Origin: Enterobacter hormaechei ATCC 49162
GTDB taxonomy: Bacteria > Pseudomonadota > Gammaproteobacteria > Enterobacterales > Enterobacteriaceae
DNA length: 9,554 nt
NCBI RefSeq assembly: GCF_001875655.1
Contig: NZ_MKEQ01000004.1
Coordinates: forward strand, 19,182-28,735
Reading direction: 5' to 3'
Of the stretch, positions 6,965 to 9,554 are shown in pieces. The notes beneath the pieces were generated by a model, which had not been told where the DNA came from, did no database searches, and saw only the letters and a list, made by a program, of their open reading frames with translations. The position numbers and the translations under genes are program-made. Each line of letters begins with the position of its first letter. The first letter of the stretch is position 1.

Positions 6965-7753
6965 GTGCCAATTGTCGGTGTTCCCGGTTGGATTGGGTCT
7001 TCGGCTGTCAGTGTGACAGGCCAGAGATGGATGAGTGCAGCTCGAACGGCGGTGCAATTGTCTGCTGCTGGGAATATGTCTCAGTTAGCAGGTCGTTCTA
7101 AGGAAATTCATTACAGCATCGGTGCGAATCATAACTACAACAAAGACACACTGATCAACTATTTAAAATCCCAGGGGGCGACGCCAGTCGTTGTTACCAT
7201 TACAGGGGATCTGGTGTCGTCCAGCAGCGGCGTGCCATGTTTAGATTTCCCGAGTTCGCTTACCAACTCTTATATCAGCCTGGTAATCAACGCAGGTGTA
7301 ACTGTCTATGGTCGTGGGGGTAATGGTGGCGTTAAAGGTGGCGGTGCTGCCGGTGGCACTGCTATTAACAACGGGATTGGGACTCGTTTAAGAATAACCA
7401 ATAACGGCGCTATTGCCGGTGGCGGTGGTGGTGGCGGCGGTAACTCAGCCGATGGTGGTATGGGTGGTGGCGGTCGCCCGTTTGGTGTTGCAAACACTAC
7501 AAGGCCGCCAGCTTCAACTTCGCGTGCGGCAACTTCTGGCACTCTAACCGCTCCCGGGATTGGTGCTCAATATTTGATCGGCTCTACCGCTGTTCAATAC
7601 ACATGCGGCAGTGGAGGTAATGTGGGGGCTGCTGGTGCGGCTGCTACTGGACGATTGGGGACAATGTACGGAGGGGGCGCGGCGGGTAAGGCTGTCACGG
7701 GGAACGCGCCTACATGGACTAAAGTCGGTGCAATTTATGGTGCTCGTGTGTAA
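6965..7753 (+). CDS. gp38-like (T2/S16-type) glycine-rich tail-fibre tip adhesin
   Basis: Starting at GTG 6965, with AGGAG (6953-6957) seven bases upstream, the protein has 262 residues, which is the length I recall for T2 gp38, and begins PIVGVPGWIGSSAV as in T-even gp38 proteins (PF05268). An upstream in-frame start at 6908 would translate the stem-loop and ribosome site and lacks homology. Residues 1-115 are the attachment domain (TGQRWMSAA, AGRSKEIHYSIGANHNYN, ITGDLVS). Residues 115-262 are the tip: YGRGGNGG (115-122), IAGG...GG with eight glycines (152-159), GGGGRPFG (167-174), CGSGGNVGAAG (214-224), YGGGAAG (235-241) and the conserved end IYGARV. In S16 the equivalent part forms a polyglycine-II sandwich whose loops between Gly motifs bind the receptor; T2-like gp38 caps gp37 and recognises outer-membrane proteins. 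By homology this protein caps the upstream fibre. Its receptor cannot be read from the sequence. It occupies the place of lambda tfa. Confidence 0.92.
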   Translation: MPIVGVPGWIGSSAVSVTGQRWMSAARTAVQLSAAGNMSQLAGRSKEIHYSIGANHNYNKDTLINYLKSQGATPVVVTITGDLVSSSSGVPCLDFPSSLTNSYISLVINAGVTVYGRGGNGGVKGGGAAGGTAINNGIGTRLRITNNGAIAGGGGGGGGNSADGGMGGGGRPFGVANTTRPPASTSRAATSGTLTAPGIGAQYLIGSTAVQYTCGSGGNVGAAGAAATGRLGTMYGGGAAGKAVTGNAPTWTKVGAIYGARV

Positions 7754-7761
7754 GTACTTAC
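7750..7761. repeat. Perfect 12-bp palindrome GTAAGTACTTAC
   Basis: This perfect inverted repeat overlaps the adhesin stop codon (TAA 7751-7753). Its GTACTTAC half matches the palindrome ahead of the fibre gene. Its centre lies about 42 bases upstream of the start expected from the TATAAA at 7786-7791, a typical position for an activator site. Its function is unknown. Confidence 0.45.
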
Positions 7762-7762
7762 C

Positions 7763-7791
7763 TACCATGTAAGGGTGATTTGTGGTATAAA
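7763..7791 (+). promoter_or_regulatory. Possible extended -10 promoter for the lysis genes
   Basis: TGG-TATAAA (7783-7791) fits an extended -10 element (TGn before the hexamer). No good -35 is present at 16-18 bases; the sequence there (around TACCAT) is poor. It lies in the 74-bp gap between the adhesin and the putative holin. It may allow lysis transcription independent of the late operon, but readthrough from upstream is equally possible. Confidence 0.3.
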
Positions 7792-7827
7792 ACAGCCATC
7801 CCGATTTGACGATTCATGGAGGAAATA

Positions 7828-8151
7828 ATGTCGAACGAGATGGCAGGCGTAACGCCAGAGCAGGTAGAGCGCATTGCCGCTATCGTTGCGCGTGAAGTTG
7901 TCGGCAAATTAGGTAAGGAGTTACGTGAGGAAATTGGCCAGGAGGTCAACGACCAGCTCAAAACCTACTTTGGCGATATGACGCCTTCGCAACACAGCAT
8001 TCAGCACTCCAACCTGGACAAACTACTTAATCGGCTAGACGCCATCTCCAGCGGGTTCTTTGGCGGCATTATCTCAAAGATAACGTCGTTCCTGATTACC
8101 GCGCTGCTGCTGGGTCTGGCCGCTTATGGCGTGAAGAATGGACTGCAATAA
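7828..8151 (+). CDS. Small membrane protein, putative holin
   Basis: This 107-residue protein comes immediately before the endolysin gene. ATG 7828 is preceded by GGAGG (7818-7822) at five bases; an in-frame ATG at 7816 has no ribosome site. Residues about 8-48 form a charged amphipathic helix (TPEQVERIAAIVAREVVGKL), residues 49-75 are polar, and residues 85-102 are one hydrophobic segment (ITSFLITALLLGLAAYGV) followed by KNGLQ. No signal peptide is seen. Position first in a holin-endolysin-Rz-Rz1 order is the main reason for the holin call. A single C-terminal membrane helix with a large, probably cytoplasmic N-terminal part is not the classic class I or II holin layout, so an antiholin or other lysis-linked membrane protein is possible. 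I do not recognise a named family with certainty. The endolysin start follows 13 bases after the TAA stop. Confidence 0.6.
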   Translation: MSNEMAGVTPEQVERIAAIVAREVVGKLGKELREEIGQEVNDQLKTYFGDMTPSQHSIQHSNLDKLLNRLDAISSGFFGGIISKITSFLITALLLGLAAYGVKNGLQ

Positions 8152-8164
8152 CAGGAGATCAAGG

Positions 8165-8857
8165 ATGAAAACTCCGAGAGGCATTCGTAATAACAACCCT
8201 GGCAACCTCGACAAAGGTTCGCCGTGGCAGGGGTTAATTGACAACCCTGCCGAACCGCGTTTCTGCACGTTCAAAGATCCCGTATGGGGGATTCGGGCGC
8301 TGGCAGTAACGCTCATTACCTACCACGACAAGCGCCGCGCGAAGGATGGCTCCAGCATCGATACGATCCGCGAAGTCATCGAACGCTGGGCGCCTCCGCA
8401 TGAAAACAACACCGTAGCTTACGTGAACGAGGTATCTAAAGCCGTTGGCGTGACCCCGGACATGATTATCGATCTGCACGACTACGACACTCTGCGTCCG
8501 CTGGTGGAGGCGATTATCCGTCATGAAAATGGCCGTGGCCCGCTCAAAACGCCGAACACCTGGTATGCGGCAGAAGTTATTGAGGAAGGTCTGCGTCGCG
8601 CTGGTGTCGTTAAGCCGGTGAAAACCGTGAAGGCTGTTCCTGTAACCAAAGAAACTGCCGGTGCGACCGTTACGGCGGGAATTGGTCTGGCACAGCTGGC
8701 CGACGTCATGCCACAGGTCTCTGCGGCAATGGACAAGGCGCAGGGACACATCACCAGTGGTGATACGGTTCGGATCATCTTCGGTATCGCGACCATTGTG
8801 GTGGCTGGCTTTATCGCCTGGTCACAGGTGCGAAAACACCAGAACGGGATGGTCTGA
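8165..8857 (+). CDS. Peptidoglycan hydrolase (endolysin) with C-terminal membrane segment
   Basis: This 230-residue protein has ATG 8165 with AGGAG (8153-8157) seven bases upstream; an in-frame ATG at 8138 overlaps the holin gene and lacks a site. The N-terminal domain (about 1-145) opens with RGIRNNNPGN (residues 5-14), a signature I know from phage muramidase/structural P5-like lysis proteins, and continues with FCTFKDPVWGIRAL, IERWAPPHENNTVAYVNEV and IIRHENGRGP. I cannot assign the catalytic residue with confidence (E121 in HENG is one candidate), nor say whether it is a lysozyme or transglycosylase. A Lys/Val/Pro/Thr-rich linker (about 150-170) leads to a helical part and a hydrophobic segment at about 202-221 (VRIIFGIATIVVAGFIAWSQ) followed by VRKHQNGMV. 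There is no N-terminal signal or SAR sequence. Its place between putative holin and Rz supports the lysis role. The Rz start follows its TGA by one base, which suggests coupled translation. Confidence 0.8.
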   Translation: MKTPRGIRNNNPGNLDKGSPWQGLIDNPAEPRFCTFKDPVWGIRALAVTLITYHDKRRAKDGSSIDTIREVIERWAPPHENNTVAYVNEVSKAVGVTPDMIIDLHDYDTLRPLVEAIIRHENGRGPLKTPNTWYAAEVIEEGLRRAGVVKPVKTVKAVPVTKETAGATVTAGIGLAQLADVMPQVSAAMDKAQGHITSGDTVRIIFGIATIVVAGFIAWSQVRKHQNGMV

Positions 8858-8858
8858 T

Positions 8859-9110
8859 ATGACCGGCAGCCTATTTTCAAAGCTGAAGTTTGCTCTGATG
8901 ACTCTGGCTGCCGTTCTTTTCGTGCTTGTCGGTGCTTATACGATGGGAGGTCGTGCGGCCCGGCAAGCAATCGAAGAGAAGGCCAGACAGGAGGACAGGA
9001 AAAGGCTTCAAAGCACAGTGGACGTCAAAAATGAGACACTTAATGAAGTGCGGCGGAAAGATGCTTCTGCTGTTCATCGCGAGCTGCATGATAAGTGGCT
9101 GCGTGATTAA
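8859..9110 (+). CDS. Rz: Inner-membrane spanin subunit, Rz-like
   Basis: An 83-residue type II membrane protein. A short cytoplasmic start (MTGSLFSKLK) is followed by one membrane helix at about 11-29 (FALMTLAAVLFVLVGAYTM) and a highly charged, coiled-coil periplasmic part (AIEEKARQEDRKRLQ ... HDKWLRD). This is the i-spanin pattern: it spans the periplasm and joins the Rz1 lipoprotein to fuse inner and outer membranes at the end of lysis. It is shorter than lambda Rz (153). ATG 8859 lies one base after the endolysin TGA, with a weak GGGA at 8846-8849, so translation is probably coupled. Rz1 begins inside this gene in the +1 frame, the classic overlapping layout. The call rests on topology and context more than on residue identity. 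Confidence 0.85.
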   Translation: MTGSLFSKLKFALMTLAAVLFVLVGAYTMGGRAARQAIEEKARQEDRKRLQSTVDVKNETLNEVRRKDASAVHRELHDKWLRD

Positions 9111-9267
9111 GACACAGACTTCCGGCGTGCTGTTCTGCGATGCAGCAAACCCTATTTATGTCAGTAACGACGACTTTATGACCGAAGAGACGGAACGCGA
9201 GATCCTCTTCCATAACACGATGGGAGAGCGATTGTGCAACTGGCAGGACAGACAAGCCTTGAATTAA
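9043..9267 (+). CDS. Rz1: Outer-membrane lipoprotein spanin subunit, Rz1-like
   Basis: A 74-residue lipoprotein precursor in the +1 frame, overlapping the end of Rz by 68 bases and running 157 bases past it. Its signal peptide MKCGGKMLLLFIASCMISGC ends in the lipobox I-S-G-C, with lipidated Cys20 (9100-9102); the mature part has 55 residues. ATG 9043 gives a positive n-region and is my choice; ATG 9031 or 9061 in the same frame are possible and none has a strong ribosome site. The mature part (CDAANPIYVSNDDFMTEETE ... HNTMGERLCNW) resembles the PIYxSxxDxLTxxTxxxILxHN pattern that I recall from P2 LysC-like o-spanins, and it is not proline-rich like lambda Rz1. It pairs with Rz. The lysis terminator follows the TAA directly. 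Confidence 0.87.
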   Translation: MKCGGKMLLLFIASCMISGCVIKTQTSGVLFCDAANPIYVSNDDFMTEETEREILFHNTMGERLCNWQDRQALN

Positions 9268-9270
9268 AAC

Positions 9271-9300
9271 AGCCCCTCAATCGAGGGGCTTCTTTATTTT
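9271..9300. terminator. Strong intrinsic terminator after the lysis cassette, probably bidirectional
   Basis: AGCCCCTC (9271-9278) pairs perfectly with GAGGGGCT (9283-9290) around loop AATC, followed by TCTTTATTTT. It begins three bases after the Rz1 stop. On the minus strand the hairpin is followed by GTTTTAATTC, so it can also end the convergent acetyltransferase transcript, whose stop codon (9294-9296) lies in the T-rich tail. Confidence 0.92.
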
Positions 9301-9554
9301 CCACCAAACAACTTCTCAATGCCTTTTGTGGGATAGAACAGCGAATTGGCGTTATCACCCGTAAGAGGGGTAAAGCCTAACTGCTTATAAAACCGCATCG
9401 CATTCTCATTTTTGGCGTCAACAAACAAAGCGTAGATCCCAACGGCCAGGGAAGCCCGGTATACCACTTTCATCGCATGTGCCACCAGCGTTTCCCCATA
9501 CCCTTGTCGCTGGATACTTTTGTCTATTGCCAGACGACGAGCGTAACGCTTGGG
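9294..9554 (-). CDS. GNAT-family N-acetyltransferase, C-terminal part (5' end outside window)
   Basis: Minus-strand gene with stop at 9294-9296, running off the right edge; 86 residues are visible, beginning PKRYARRLAIDKSIQRQGYG. RLAIDKSIQRQGYGETLV is GNAT motif A, with the R/Q-x-x-G-x-G/A-type acetyl-CoA loop as RQGYGE; AKNENAMRFYKQLGFTPL is the usual motif B, with the Asn and Tyr of the family. It transfers an acetyl group from acetyl-CoA to an unknown substrate. The pattern also resembles tRNA-acetylating TacT/AtaT-type toxins, but those need a partner antitoxin gene, which would lie right of the window. It is convergent with the lysis cassette and shares its terminator, which fits a separately expressed cargo (moron) gene. 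The GNAT call is firm; substrate and role are open. Confidence 0.85.
   Translation of the reverse strand, partial: PKRYARRLAIDKSIQRQGYGETLVAHAMKVVYRASLAVGIYALFVDAKNENAMRFYKQLGFTPLTGDNANSLFYPTKGIEKLFGGK

Noticed and set aside
7306..7542. Antisense proline-rich frame under the glycine-rich adhesin
   Set aside because: Gly codons (GGN) read as Pro (CCN) on the other strand; this is a composition effect only.
8500..8507. Chi sequences GCTGGTGG (4849-4856 and 8500-8507 on plus; 9482-9489 on minus)
   Set aside because: All lie in coding sequence and the octamer is frequent in enterobacterial DNA; no special arrangement is evident.

Overview
This window is the end of the tail-gene region plus the lysis cassette of a lambdoid, siphovirus-type phage or prophage of an enterobacterium (Escherichia, Salmonella, Enterobacter, Citrobacter or Klebsiella type). 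The evidence is a lambda gpJ-like tail-tip C-terminus, a long side fibre with Ala/Ser repeats, overlapping Rz/Rz1-type spanins and Gram-negative lysis logic. The exact host genus cannot be read from the sequence. No integrase, repressor or att site is visible, so temperate versus lytic is not decided here.

Layout, left to right: (1) positions 1-2001, the 3' part of a gpJ-like central tail fibre/host-specificity protein, interrupted by an apparent single-base frameshift near 133-135 and carrying six 99-bp coiled-coil repeats. (2) 2019-2636, a 205-residue DUF4376-type accessory protein. (3) 2637-2716, a leader with a palindrome and a terminator-like hairpin. (4) 2717-6898, a 1393-residue side tail fibre: virion-attachment N-terminus, about 400 residues of Ala/Ser/Thr repeats, knob-like modules, and a C-terminal Peptidase_S74-type self-cleaving chaperone. 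(5) 6965-7753, a 262-residue glycine-rich adhesin of the T2/S16 gp38 family, where lambda carries tfa. (6) 7828-9267, the lysis cassette: small membrane protein (putative holin), peptidoglycan hydrolase with a C-terminal membrane segment, inner-membrane spanin Rz and embedded/overlapping outer-membrane lipoprotein spanin Rz1. (7) 9271-9300, a strong, probably bidirectional terminator. (8) 9294-9554, the 3' part of a convergent GNAT acetyltransferase gene that leaves the window on the right.

How the genes fit together: gpJ sits at the tail tip. The long fibre is expected to trimerise with help from its S74 domain, shed that domain by self-cleavage, and be capped by the gp38-like adhesin, which would carry the receptor specificity. 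The holin, endolysin and spanins then open inner membrane, cell wall and outer membrane in turn.

The most interesting point is the host-range module. A lambdoid-type fibre shaft is joined to a myovirus (T-even) type tip, with the S74 chaperone and gp38 adhesin side by side, and related short palindromes lie at both edges of the cassette. I see no defence system, CRISPR array, tRNA gene or insertion sequence.
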